Below, in pieces: positions 6,605-13,009 of a stretch of DNA of 15,296 nt. The position numbers and the translations under genes are program-made. Source of the stretch: an uncultured Oscillospiraceae bacterium. Lineage in GTDB: Bacteria; Bacillota; Clostridia; Oscillospirales; Ruminococcaceae. The notes below the pieces were generated by a model. That model did not search any database, had not been told where the DNA came from, and worked only from the letters and a program-made list of their open reading frames with translations. The DNA lies in assembly GCA_910578965.1 (NCBI GenBank), contig CAJTSP010000037.1:1-15296 (forward strand). Direction: 5' to 3'. The number at the start of each line of letters is the position of its first letter. The stretch's first letter is position 1.

Positions 6605-7858
6605 TTACTCGTACAGCGGGAAACGCTCTACCAACGCTGCCACCCGGGCAGCCGTTTGGGCCTTTTTTCCCTCAAAATCGTGGATGGAATCCGCAATGCA
6701 GCCGGCCACCTCATCCATCTCTGCGGGGCCAAAGCCGCGGGTGGTCACAGCCGGAGTACCTACCCGCAGCCCGCTGGTTACAAAGGGGCTGCGTTTTTCG
6801 CCCGGCACGGTGTTTTTGTTGGCGGTAATGCGAACCTCGTCCAGGTTGTGCTCCAGCTCCTTACCGGTACATTGCTCGTTTGAGAGGTCGATGAGCATCA
6901 GATGATTATCGGTACCGCCGCTCACAAGCGAAACACCCCGGTTTTTGAGCCCCTCGGCCAGCGCCGCGGCGTTGTCCACAATGCTGCGGGCATACTGCCG
7001 GAACTCCGGCTTGAGCGCCTCGCCAAAGCAGACCGCCTTGGCTGCAATGATATGCTCGAGCGGGCCGCCCTGGGTGCCGGGAAAGATGGCCTTGTCAATC
7101 TTTTTGGCCAGCTCCTCGCTGTTGGTAAGGATCAGGCCGCCGCGGGGCCCACGCAGGGTCTTGTGGGTAGTGGAGGTAACCACGTCGGCAAAGGGCACCG
7201 GGTTCTGGTGCACGCCGCCCGCCACAAGCCCCGCAATGTGGGCCATGTCCACCATCAGGTATGCACCCACCTCCTTGGCAATGGCGGCAAATCGCTCAAA
7301 TTGCAGTGCGCGGCAATAGGCCGACGCACCCGCAACAATCAGCCTGGGCCTCACCTCTTTTGCCTTGAGCAGCAGCGCATCGTAATCGATAAAGCCGTCT
7401 TCGTTTACGCCGTAAGGCACAAAACGGTAGTTTTTGCCCGACATGTTTACCGGGCTGCCGTGGGTGAGATGCCCGCCCTGCGAAAGATCCATGCCCAGCA
7501 CGGTATCCCCTACCTCAAGCAGCGCAAAATACACCGCAAGGTTTGCCTGCGCGCCGGAATGGGGCTGCACGTTGGCAAAGCCCGCGTCAAACAGCCGGCA
7601 AACCCGGCTGATGGCCAGCCGCTCCACCTCATCCACATAGGCGCAGCCGCCGTAGTATCGCCGGCCGGGGTAGCCCTCGGCGTACTTGTTGGTAAGCACC
7701 GAGCCCATTGCGGCCATTACGGCCGGACTTACAAGGTTTTCGCTTGCAATCAGTTCGATATTTTGGCGTTGACGCATAAGTTCTTTCCGCATCGAAGCGG
7801 CAAGCTCCGGGTCGGCCATGGCTACAAACTCAATGGTATCCAGCATTTCACTATACAT
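6605..7858 (-). CDS. glyA: Serine hydroxymethyltransferase
   Basis: This PLP enzyme interconverts serine and glycine while loading tetrahydrofolate with a one-carbon unit, in the cytoplasm. The 417-residue product has the usual family length. Visible motifs include IELIASENLVS (34-44), NKYAEGYPGRRYYGG (57-71), the PLP-contacting VDMAHIAGLVAGG (203-215) and the Schiff-base lysine K233 in STTHKTLRGPRGG. The segment GASAYCRALQF has Cys where many homologues have Pro. The ATG at 7858 follows GGGAGGGG with 7 nt spacing. A frame extending upstream to 8008 runs through a palindromic repeat and is not used. It is likely the first gene of a unit with the esterase and rarA. Confidence 0.97.
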   Translation of the reverse strand: MYSEMLDTIEFVAMADPELAASMRKELMRQRQNIELIASENLVSPAVMAAMGSVLTNKYAEGYPGRRYYGGCAYVDEVERLAISRVCRLFDAGFANVQPHSGAQANLAVYFALLEVGDTVLGMDLSQGGHLTHGSPVNMSGKNYRFVPYGVNEDGFIDYDALLLKAKEVRPRLIVAGASAYCRALQFERFAAIAKEVGAYLMVDMAHIAGLVAGGVHQNPVPFADVVTSTTHKTLRGPRGGLILTNSEELAKKIDKAIFPGTQGGPLEHIIAAKAVCFGEALKPEFRQYARSIVDNAAALAEGLKNRGVSLVSGGTDNHLMLIDLSNEQCTGKELEHNLDEVRITANKNTVPGEKRSPFVTSGLRVGTPAVTTRGFGPAEMDEVAGCIADSIHDFEGKKAQTAARVAALVERFPLYE

Positions 7859-7927
7859 GATAAAACCCCTCCCTGCGCATTTTGGCTCCCGTATTCTGGG
7901 CAAGCGGGCCGCATCCGGCCGCATCAT

Positions 7928-7962
7928 ATTATACCGTGAACGCGCAGCGCCAACGGTATAAT
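7928..7962 (-). promoter_or_regulatory. Weak glyA promoter inside a 10-bp inverted repeat
   Basis: ATTATACCGT (7928-7937) and ACGGTATAAT (7953-7962) are perfect inverted repeats across 15 nt. Read on the minus strand, the first arm supplies a perfect TATAAT (7928-7933) about 70 nt before the glyA start. No good -35 is seen at 16-18 nt (CCGTTG at 7951-7956 is poor), so the promoter call is tentative. Confidence 0.35.
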
Positions 7963-8054
7963 GGAATAATGGGCGATTTTGTCGTTTGCCCCGCAAGGGG
8001 CGAGGCAAACGCCATAAAAATACATGATAATAGCTGCCCTGCGGCTATTATACC
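7955..8054 (-). repeat. Palindromic dispersed repeat, copy A
   Basis: This 100-bp element is bounded by perfect 8-bp terminal inverted repeats GGTATAAT/ATTATACC. Its reverse complement matches copy B at 11242-11331 along nearly its whole length, including an uninterrupted 26-nt identity (7994-8019 against 11276-11301). Read on the minus strand it forms hairpin I (ATAATAGC with GCTATTAT) and hairpin II (GTTTGCCTC with GGGGCAAAC). It sits between the divergent glyA and nth genes. No transposase and no clear target duplication is visible. Confidence 0.8.
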
Positions 8055-8141
8055 CTACCGCCGGCGGTTAGGCAAGCGCCGGCTTGCCCGGCGGCAGCTT
8101 AGGTTTTCTTAGGATTCTTTGCCCGCCCGTTTTGCCGCCGC

Positions 8142-8170
8142 TTGCAGCGGCCGGACATCCATGGTATGAT
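8142..8170 (+). promoter_or_regulatory. Promoter of nth-glpP
   Basis: TTGCAG (8142-8147) and TATGAT (8165-8170) are separated by exactly 17 nt, placing the start near 8177 and a short leader before the nth ribosome site (AAGGAGG). Confidence 0.65.
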
Positions 8171-8203
8171 AGCAAAAAGCGATGTGTCGAAGGAGGCCGG
8201 GCT

Positions 8204-8851
8204 ATGACGAAAAAGCAGCTTGCCCTTGAGGTGATCGGCCGCTTAAAAGGGCAATATCCTCTGGCAGAGTGTACCCTCGATTATGAGCATGCCTGGCAAC
8301 TGCTGGTGGAGGTGCGCCTCGCCGCTCAGTGTACCGACGCACGGGTAAATCTTGTGGTGCAGGATCTGTTTGGCAAATATCCGGGCATCGAGGCGCTGGC
8401 CGCCGCCGACCCGGAAGAAATTGAGGCCATTGTGCGGCCCTGCGGGCTGGGACGCAGCAAGGCGCGGGACATCAGCCTGTGCATGAGGATGCTACGGGAT
8501 ACATATAAATGCCAGGTACCAGATACCCTCGACGAGCTGCTCAAGCTGCCCGGCGTTGGCCGTAAGAGCGCCAACCTCATTATGGGGGATATTTTTGGCA
8601 AGCCCGCCATTGTAACCGATACCCATTGCATCCGCCTTTGTAACCGCATCGGCCTTGTGGACGGTGTCAAAGAACCGCAAAAGGTCGAGATGGCGCTGTG
8701 GGAGATCATCCCACCGGAGGAGGGCAGCGATTTATGCCACCGTTTTGTGCTGCATGGGCGCGCGGTGTGCGACGCCCGCAAGCCAAACTGCGCCGCCTGC
8801 TGCCTGCAAGATATCTGCAAGGCCGGCAAAGCGGCCTGCCTGCCCGGTTAA
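8204..8851 (+). CDS. nth: Endonuclease III (DNA glycosylase/AP lyase)
   Basis: Endonuclease III removes oxidised pyrimidines and cleaves the abasic site in base excision repair. The 215-residue product has the standard length. The helix-hairpin-helix is LPGVGRKSANLIM (115-127) with catalytic Lys121, and the catalytic Asp139 lies in VTDTH. The [4Fe-4S] site is intact: C189-x6-C196-x2-C199-x5-C205. The start is the ATG at 8204 with AAGGAGG 7-8 nt upstream; the in-frame extension to 8084 has no ribosome site and precedes the predicted promoter. It is followed 30 nt later by glpP, with which it is probably cotranscribed. The pairing with glycerol regulation looks accidental. Confidence 0.96.
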   Translation: MTKKQLALEVIGRLKGQYPLAECTLDYEHAWQLLVEVRLAAQCTDARVNLVVQDLFGKYPGIEALAAADPEEIEAIVRPCGLGRSKARDISLCMRMLRDTYKCQVPDTLDELLKLPGVGRKSANLIMGDIFGKPAIVTDTHCIRLCNRIGLVDGVKEPQKVEMALWEIIPPEEGSDLCHRFVLHGRAVCDARKPNCAACCLQDICKAGKAACLPG

Positions 8852-8881
8852 AAGGCAGGGCGTACAGAAAGGGAGGGTTTT

Positions 8882-9451
8882 ATGGACCAGCGCTTTTACG
8901 ACGCCGTACTGTCCTCGCCGGTCATTGCGGCGGTAAAGGATGAAGAGGGCCTGCGGGACTGCCTGGGCTTGGAGCATATCCAGATCGTATTTTTTTTGTT
9001 TGGCGATCTATGCAGTATTTCCGGCCTTGTGGCCCGGGTAAAGGATGCCGGCAAAATTGCCATGGTGCATACCGACCGTATCTCCGGGCTTTCGCAAAAC
9101 AAGGAGATCGCCGTGGATTTTTTGAAGGAAAGCACCCGGCTGGACGGCATTATCTCCACCCGTTCCAATTTTATCCGCCGTGCCCGCGAGCTGGAGCTGT
9201 TTACCGTTTTGCGCTTGTTTGCCATCGACTCGATGGCGCTTTCCGGCATTGACAAGTTAGAAGCCGCAAAGCCGGACTTTTTGGAGGTACTGCCCGGGGT
9301 AATGCCCAAAACCATCCGCCGGATCGTGGAAACCGCCCACACGCCCCTTTTGGCAGGCGGCCTAATTACCGACAAGGAGGATGTCCTGTCGGCTTTGTCT
9401 GCGGGCGCCGTGGCAGTTTCTTCCACAAACCCCGGAGTCTGGCGGATGTAA
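8882..9451 (+). CDS. glpP: Glycerol-3-phosphate-responsive antiterminator
   Basis: GlpP binds leader RNAs of glycerol genes when glycerol-3-phosphate is present and lets polymerase pass an attenuator. The 189-residue product spans the single domain of this TIM-barrel-like family. Motifs typical of it are FGDLCSISGLVARVKDAGK, MVHTDRISGLSQNKEIAVDFL, DGIISTRSNFIRRA, FAIDSMAL, EVLPGVMPKTI and the C-terminal phosphate-site stretch TPLLAGGLITDKEDV. The ATG follows AAAGGGAGG with good spacing. The next gene is glpK, separated by a 256-nt region holding a promoter and a terminator-like leader, which is the expected target. Identity is very secure. Confidence 0.95.
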   Translation: MDQRFYDAVLSSPVIAAVKDEEGLRDCLGLEHIQIVFFLFGDLCSISGLVARVKDAGKIAMVHTDRISGLSQNKEIAVDFLKESTRLDGIISTRSNFIRRARELELFTVLRLFAIDSMALSGIDKLEAAKPDFLEVLPGVMPKTIRRIVETAHTPLLAGGLITDKEDVLSALSAGAVAVSSTNPGVWRM

Positions 9452-9539
9452 CATCCCCCGCCAGGGCTTCCTGCCGCCGCGTCGTGCGCTTTTTCTTGCT
9501 GTTTGCTGCGATATTTTTTCTAAAATTTTGCCAAATTTG

Positions 9540-9568
9540 TTGCTTTCTTCTTGCAAATATGCTATAGT
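9540..9568 (+). promoter_or_regulatory. Promoter of glpK
   Basis: TTGCTT (9540-9545) and TATAGT (9563-9568) are separated by 17 nt. The -10 is preceded by TGC, giving an extended -10. The start near 9575 yields a leader of about 130 nt. No convincing cre site (CcpA) was found around it. Confidence 0.7.
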
Positions 9569-9605
9569 AAAAGCGGATTCTTGAAAAATGAATTATTTTG
9601 CCTTT

Positions 9606-9675
9606 GAGATTCGCGTGCAAGGTACTTGTAGCAGCAACGATGCTATGGTTCTTTTTGCGCGCTTTTTTTATTTTT
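9606..9675 (+). terminator. Attenuator in the glpK leader (probable GlpP target)
   Basis: GCGTGCAA (9613-9620) pairs with TTGCGCGC (9655-9662), 8 bp including one G-U. An inner 6-bp stem encloses GCAACGA, and TTTTTTTATTTTT follows at 9663-9675. This is an intrinsic terminator placed between promoter and glpK. It overlaps and follows GAGATT (9606-9611), a possible GlpP contact also found in the glpA leader. GlpP control is known for Bacillus glp leaders; its use here is inferred from the adjacent glpP gene. Confidence 0.75.
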
Positions 9676-9707
9676 CCCTATCCCATCCAAAAGGAGCTGA
9701 GCGACGC

Positions 9708-11204
9708 ATGGCAAGGTATATTATGGCATTGGACTCGGGCACAACCAGTAACCGGTGCATCCTCTTCAACGAAAAGGGCGAAATGTGCAGCATGGCGCAA
9801 AAGGAATTTACCCAGTATTTTCCCAAGCCCGGCTGGGTAGAGCACAACGCCGAAGAAATTTGGGGCACCCAGTTGGAGGTGGCCAAAGCCGCTATGGACG
9901 GGCTGGGCCTTTGCGCGGCGGACATTGCCGCCATCGGTATTACCAACCAGCGCGAAACCGCCATTGTGTGGGACAAGGCCACCGGCCGGCCCATTCACAA
10001 CGCCATTGTGTGGCAGTGCCGCCGCACCAGCGAATATTGCGACCTGCTCAAGGCCAAGGGCCTTACCGAGGCCTATCGCGCTAAAACCGGCCTTGTAATC
10101 GACGCCTATTTTTCGGCTACCAAGCTCAAATGGCTACTGGATCATGTGGAGGGTGCTCGTGAGCGGGCCGAAAAGGGTGAGCTGCTGTTTGGCACGGTGG
10201 AAACCTGGCTCATCTGGATGTTGACCGGGGGCAAGGTGCATGTTACCGACTATTCCAACGCTTCCCGTACCATGCTGTTCAACATCAACACCCTCGGGTG
10301 GGACGACGAGATTCTGGCCGAGCTGGATATCCCTAAATGCATGCTGCCCGAGCCAAAGCCCTCCAGTTGCGTCTATGGCGAGACCGACCCGCAATTTTTT
10401 GGCGGGCCTATCCCCATTGGCGGCGCGGCCGGCGATCAACAGGCTGCCCTCTTCGGCCAGACCTGTTTTACGGCGGGCGAAGCCAAAAACACCTATGGTA
10501 CCGGCTGCTTTTTGCTGATGAATACCGGGGAAAAGCCGGTTTTTTCCAAAAATGGCCTTGTAACAACCATCGCCTGGGGGCTGGACGGCAAGGTGAACTA
10601 TGCGCTGGAGGGCTCCATCTTTGTGGCCGGGGCTTCGATCCAATGGCTGCGAGACGAAATGCGGCTGATTGACAGCGCGGCAGACTCGGAATATATGGCC
10701 GGCAAGGTCAGGGATACCGGCGGCTGTTATGTTGTGCCCGCCTTTACCGGCCTTGGTGCGCCACACTGGGATCAGTATGCCCGGGGCACCATCGTGGGGC
10801 TCACCCGCGGGGTAAACAAATACCACGTGATCCGCGCTACGCTGGAATCGATGTGTTACCAGGTCAACGACGTACTGGGGGCCATGAAAGCGGATTCCGG
10901 CATTGCTCTGGCCTCCCTCAAGGTAGACGGCGGCGCGAGCGCCAACAACCTGCTGATGCAGATGCAGGCAGATATTTCGGGCGCGCCGGTCAACCGCCCT
11001 GTTTGTGTAGAGACCACTGCCATGGGTGCGGCTTATCTGGCCGGGCTTGCTGTCGGGTACTGGGCCAGCAAGGAGGATGTGTGCCAAAACTGGGCCACCG
11101 ACCGTATTTTTACCCCTGCCATTTCGGAAAGCGAGCGCGCCGCGCGTATCCGCGGCTGGAACCGGGCGGTGCAATGCGCTTACGGCTGGGCAAAAGAGGA
11201 TTGA
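9708..11204 (+). CDS. glpK: Glycerol kinase
   Basis: GlpK converts glycerol and ATP to glycerol-3-phosphate in the cytoplasm. The 498-residue FGGY kinase has family length. Motifs include YIMALDSGTTSNRCILF at the start, TNQRET, AIVWQCRRT, GGAAGDQQAALFGQ, NTYGTGCF and DGGASANNLLMQMQAD. The ATG at 9708 is chosen because AAAAGGAG lies 11 nt upstream and downstream of the attenuator; an in-frame ATG at 9588 lies within the leader and would put the terminator in the coding region. In low-GC Gram-positive GlpK a histidine in the segment before PIAG is phosphorylated by HPr; here that position is Gln229 (PQFFGGPIPIGG), as judged by eye. Downstream is repeat copy B, then the G3P oxidation genes. Confidence 0.97.
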   Translation: MARYIMALDSGTTSNRCILFNEKGEMCSMAQKEFTQYFPKPGWVEHNAEEIWGTQLEVAKAAMDGLGLCAADIAAIGITNQRETAIVWDKATGRPIHNAIVWQCRRTSEYCDLLKAKGLTEAYRAKTGLVIDAYFSATKLKWLLDHVEGARERAEKGELLFGTVETWLIWMLTGGKVHVTDYSNASRTMLFNINTLGWDDEILAELDIPKCMLPEPKPSSCVYGETDPQFFGGPIPIGGAAGDQQAALFGQTCFTAGEAKNTYGTGCFLLMNTGEKPVFSKNGLVTTIAWGLDGKVNYALEGSIFVAGASIQWLRDEMRLIDSAADSEYMAGKVRDTGGCYVVPAFTGLGAPHWDQYARGTIVGLTRGVNKYHVIRATLESMCYQVNDVLGAMKADSGIALASLKVDGGASANNLLMQMQADISGAPVNRPVCVETTAMGAAYLAGLAVGYWASKEDVCQNWATDRIFTPAISESERAARIRGWNRAVQCAYGWAKED

Positions 11205-11241
11205 TCGCCTGTTTTTCCTCTTGAAGCACCCGCGGGTTTCC

Positions 11242-11338
11242 GGTATAATAGCCGCAGAACGGCTGTTATCGCTTATTTTATGGCGTTTGCCTCGCCCCTT
11301 GTGAGGCAAACGGTGAAATCGGCTATTATACTTTTTTT
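11242..11338 (+). repeat. Palindromic dispersed repeat, copy B, doubling as glpK terminator
   Basis: The 90-bp element (11242-11331) has 11-of-12 matching termini GGTATAATAGCC/GGCTATTATACT and is the inverted counterpart of copy A at 7955-8054. Hairpin I pairs ATAATAGCC with GGCTGTTAT, and hairpin II pairs GTTTGCCTC with GAGGCAAAC. The right terminus runs directly into seven T residues (11332-11338), so transcripts leaving glpK would form a long stem plus U-run. Termination here is inferred from that layout. Confidence 0.8.
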
Positions 11339-11340
11339 AT

Positions 11341-11556
11341 GAAAGCCGCTCACAAAGCCTTTTTAGGCTACATCATCCCCTGGCCTTTTCAGCAGAGATT
11401 TCTGTGTACGCTGTGAGCCGGGCAGTCTTGGCCGTTCTCGAAGGAGCGGCTGCTGATGGGCTGCCCGGCTCTTATTGGAATAAGGGGGCAAGGGAGGCGC
11501 CATGCCTCCTTTCCCCCGTAACCTGCACACGCTGACCGCAAACATTCTAAAAAGGA
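11341..11556 (+). promoter_or_regulatory. Strongly structured leader of the glpA-like operon
   Basis: No gene lies here. Pairings visible in order: GCTCACA (11348-11354) with TGTGAGC (11412-11418); AGCC/GGCT around TTTTTA near 11356-11369; GAGCCGGGCAG (11415-11425) with CTGCCCGGCTC (11461-11471), enclosing GCCG-CTC/GAG-CGGC; CTTATT/AATAAG at 11471-11484; and a GC-rich stem of 11484-11498 with 11504-11517. The first and third helices share 11415-11418 and exclude each other. GAGATT (11395-11400) followed by CTGTG echoes the glpK leader. No promoter was identified and no known riboswitch consensus is recognised. Confidence 0.5.
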
Positions 11557-11565
11557 GTGAACCAC

Positions 11566-12996
11566 ATGCTTGACATCGTAATCATCGGCGCCGGTGTTTC
11601 CGGCTGCGCCATTGCGCGGGAGCTTTCGCGGTACCGGGCAAAGGTGCTGGTGCTCGAACGGGACGAGGACGTTTGCTGCGGAACCAGCAAGGCAAACAGC
11701 GCCATTGTGCACGCCGGCTACGACGCCGCCCACGGCAGCCTGATGGCAAAGCTGAACGTGGAGGGCAGCCGTATGATGCCCGCGCTTGCAAAGGAGCTGG
11801 ATTTCAGCTATGAGCAAAACGGCAGCCTGGTTGTAATGCTGGACGAGGCGGACCGCCCCACCCTTGACGCCCTGTACCAAAACGGCGTCGCCAACGGGGT
11901 GGAGGGGCTGCGCATTGTAGAGCGGGACGAGCTGCTCGGCATGGAGCCCAACATCAGCGACGAGGCCATAGCCGCACTGTACGCCCCCACCGGCGCCATT
12001 GTCTGCCCCTTTGGGCTCACCTATGCCATGGCCGAGAATGCCGCTAAAAACGGGGTAGAGTTCCGGTTTGACACCGAGGTAACAGGCATCTCGCCCATTG
12101 AAGGAGGCTGGCGGCTGGAAACCAGCGCCGGCAGCCTGGACACACGGGTAGTTATAAACGCTGCCGGCCTCTTTGCCGACAAGCTGCACAACATGGTTTC
12201 GGACGATGTTATGACCATCATCCCTCGCCGAGGCGATTACTTTTTGCTCGACCACTCGGCCGCCGGCCATGTGCACAGCACCATTTTCCAACTGCCGGGC
12301 AGGTACGGCAAGGGGGTATTGATAGCCCCCACCGTACACGGCAATATCCTTGTAGGCCCCACTGCCATTGATATGGAGGATAAGGAGTCCACTGCCACTA
12401 CCCAGGCGGGTTTGGACGAGGTGCGCACAAAATCCTCGCTTGCGGTCAAAAACCTTCCGCTACGCCAAACCATCACCAGCTTTGCCGGGCTGCGCGCACA
12501 CGAGGTACGCCACGAGTTTTTTATCGGGGAGGTCAAGCCCGGCTTTGTAGACTGCGCCGGCATCGAATCGCCGGGCCTGTCCAGCGCCCCGGCCGTCGGC
12601 AAAATGGTTGCCGGCATCGTGCAGGGCATCCTGGGCCTTGCCGAAAATCCTGCCTTTGACCCGGTACGCAAGGGTATCCTCGACCCCAAGGCTCTCGACG
12701 CCGAGGCCCACGCGGCCCTCATCCGTCAAAACCCGGCCTACGGCACGGTCATCTGCCGGTGCGAAACCATTACCGAGGGCGAGATCATCGACGCAATCCG
12801 CCGGACACCCGGCGCACGCAGTGTAGACGGCGTAAAGCGCCGTACCCGCGCCGGTATGGGCCGCTGCCAGGGCGGTTTTTGCAGCCCTCGCGTGATGGAA
12901 ATCCTGGCCCGTGAGCTGGGCATCGACCAGAGCTCGGTAACCAAGTCCGGCGAGGGGGCCGGGCTGATTGTTGGCGTCAATAAGGATTCCATTTGA
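11566..12996 (+). CDS. glpA: FAD-dependent glycerol-3-phosphate dehydrogenase, GlpA/LhgO-like, with BFD-type Fe-S domain
   Basis: The likely reaction is oxidation of sn-glycerol-3-phosphate to dihydroxyacetone phosphate. The 476-residue protein has an N-terminal DAO fold with FAD motif GAGVSG (8-13), SKANSAIVHAGYD, VINAAGLFAD and GLRAH. A C-terminal BFD-like [2Fe-2S] domain has C397-x-C399-x34-C434-x4-C439. It is shorter than E. coli GlpA (about 540 residues) and also resembles L-2-hydroxyglutarate oxidase-type proteins, which lack the Fe-S domain. The ATG at 11566 has AAAGGAG 8 nt upstream; the GTG at 11557 overlaps that site. Position behind glpP and glpK, and ahead of its flavoprotein partner with a 13-nt gap, supports the glycerol role. 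No membrane segment is present. Confidence 0.88.
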   Translation: MLDIVIIGAGVSGCAIARELSRYRAKVLVLERDEDVCCGTSKANSAIVHAGYDAAHGSLMAKLNVEGSRMMPALAKELDFSYEQNGSLVVMLDEADRPTLDALYQNGVANGVEGLRIVERDELLGMEPNISDEAIAALYAPTGAIVCPFGLTYAMAENAAKNGVEFRFDTEVTGISPIEGGWRLETSAGSLDTRVVINAAGLFADKLHNMVSDDVMTIIPRRGDYFLLDHSAAGHVHSTIFQLPGRYGKGVLIAPTVHGNILVGPTAIDMEDKESTATTQAGLDEVRTKSSLAVKNLPLRQTITSFAGLRAHEVRHEFFIGEVKPGFVDCAGIESPGLSSAPAVGKMVAGIVQGILGLAENPAFDPVRKGILDPKALDAEAHAALIRQNPAYGTVICRCETITEGEIIDAIRRTPGARSVDGVKRRTRAGMGRCQGGFCSPRVMEILARELGIDQSSVTKSGEGAGLIVGVNKDSI

Positions 12997-13009
12997 GGAG
13001 GGGCTGACC

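Noticed and set aside
6902..7939. Plus-strand open frame of 345 codons
   Set aside because: It is antisense to glyA; the length reflects GC-rich third positions, and the product is not protein-like.
9470..9505. Possible terminator after glpP
   Set aside because: Only very short stems form before the TTTTTCTT run; too weak to call.
9588..9707. N-terminal extension of glpK from an ATG at 9588
   Set aside because: It would put the leader terminator in the coding region; the GlpK family begins at the ATG of 9708.
10134..11309. Minus-strand open frame of 391 codons
   Set aside because: Antisense to glpK and repeat copy B; no family features.
11389..12339. Minus-strand open frame of 316 codons
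   Set aside because: Antisense to the glpA-like gene and its leader; composition is that of a shadow frame.
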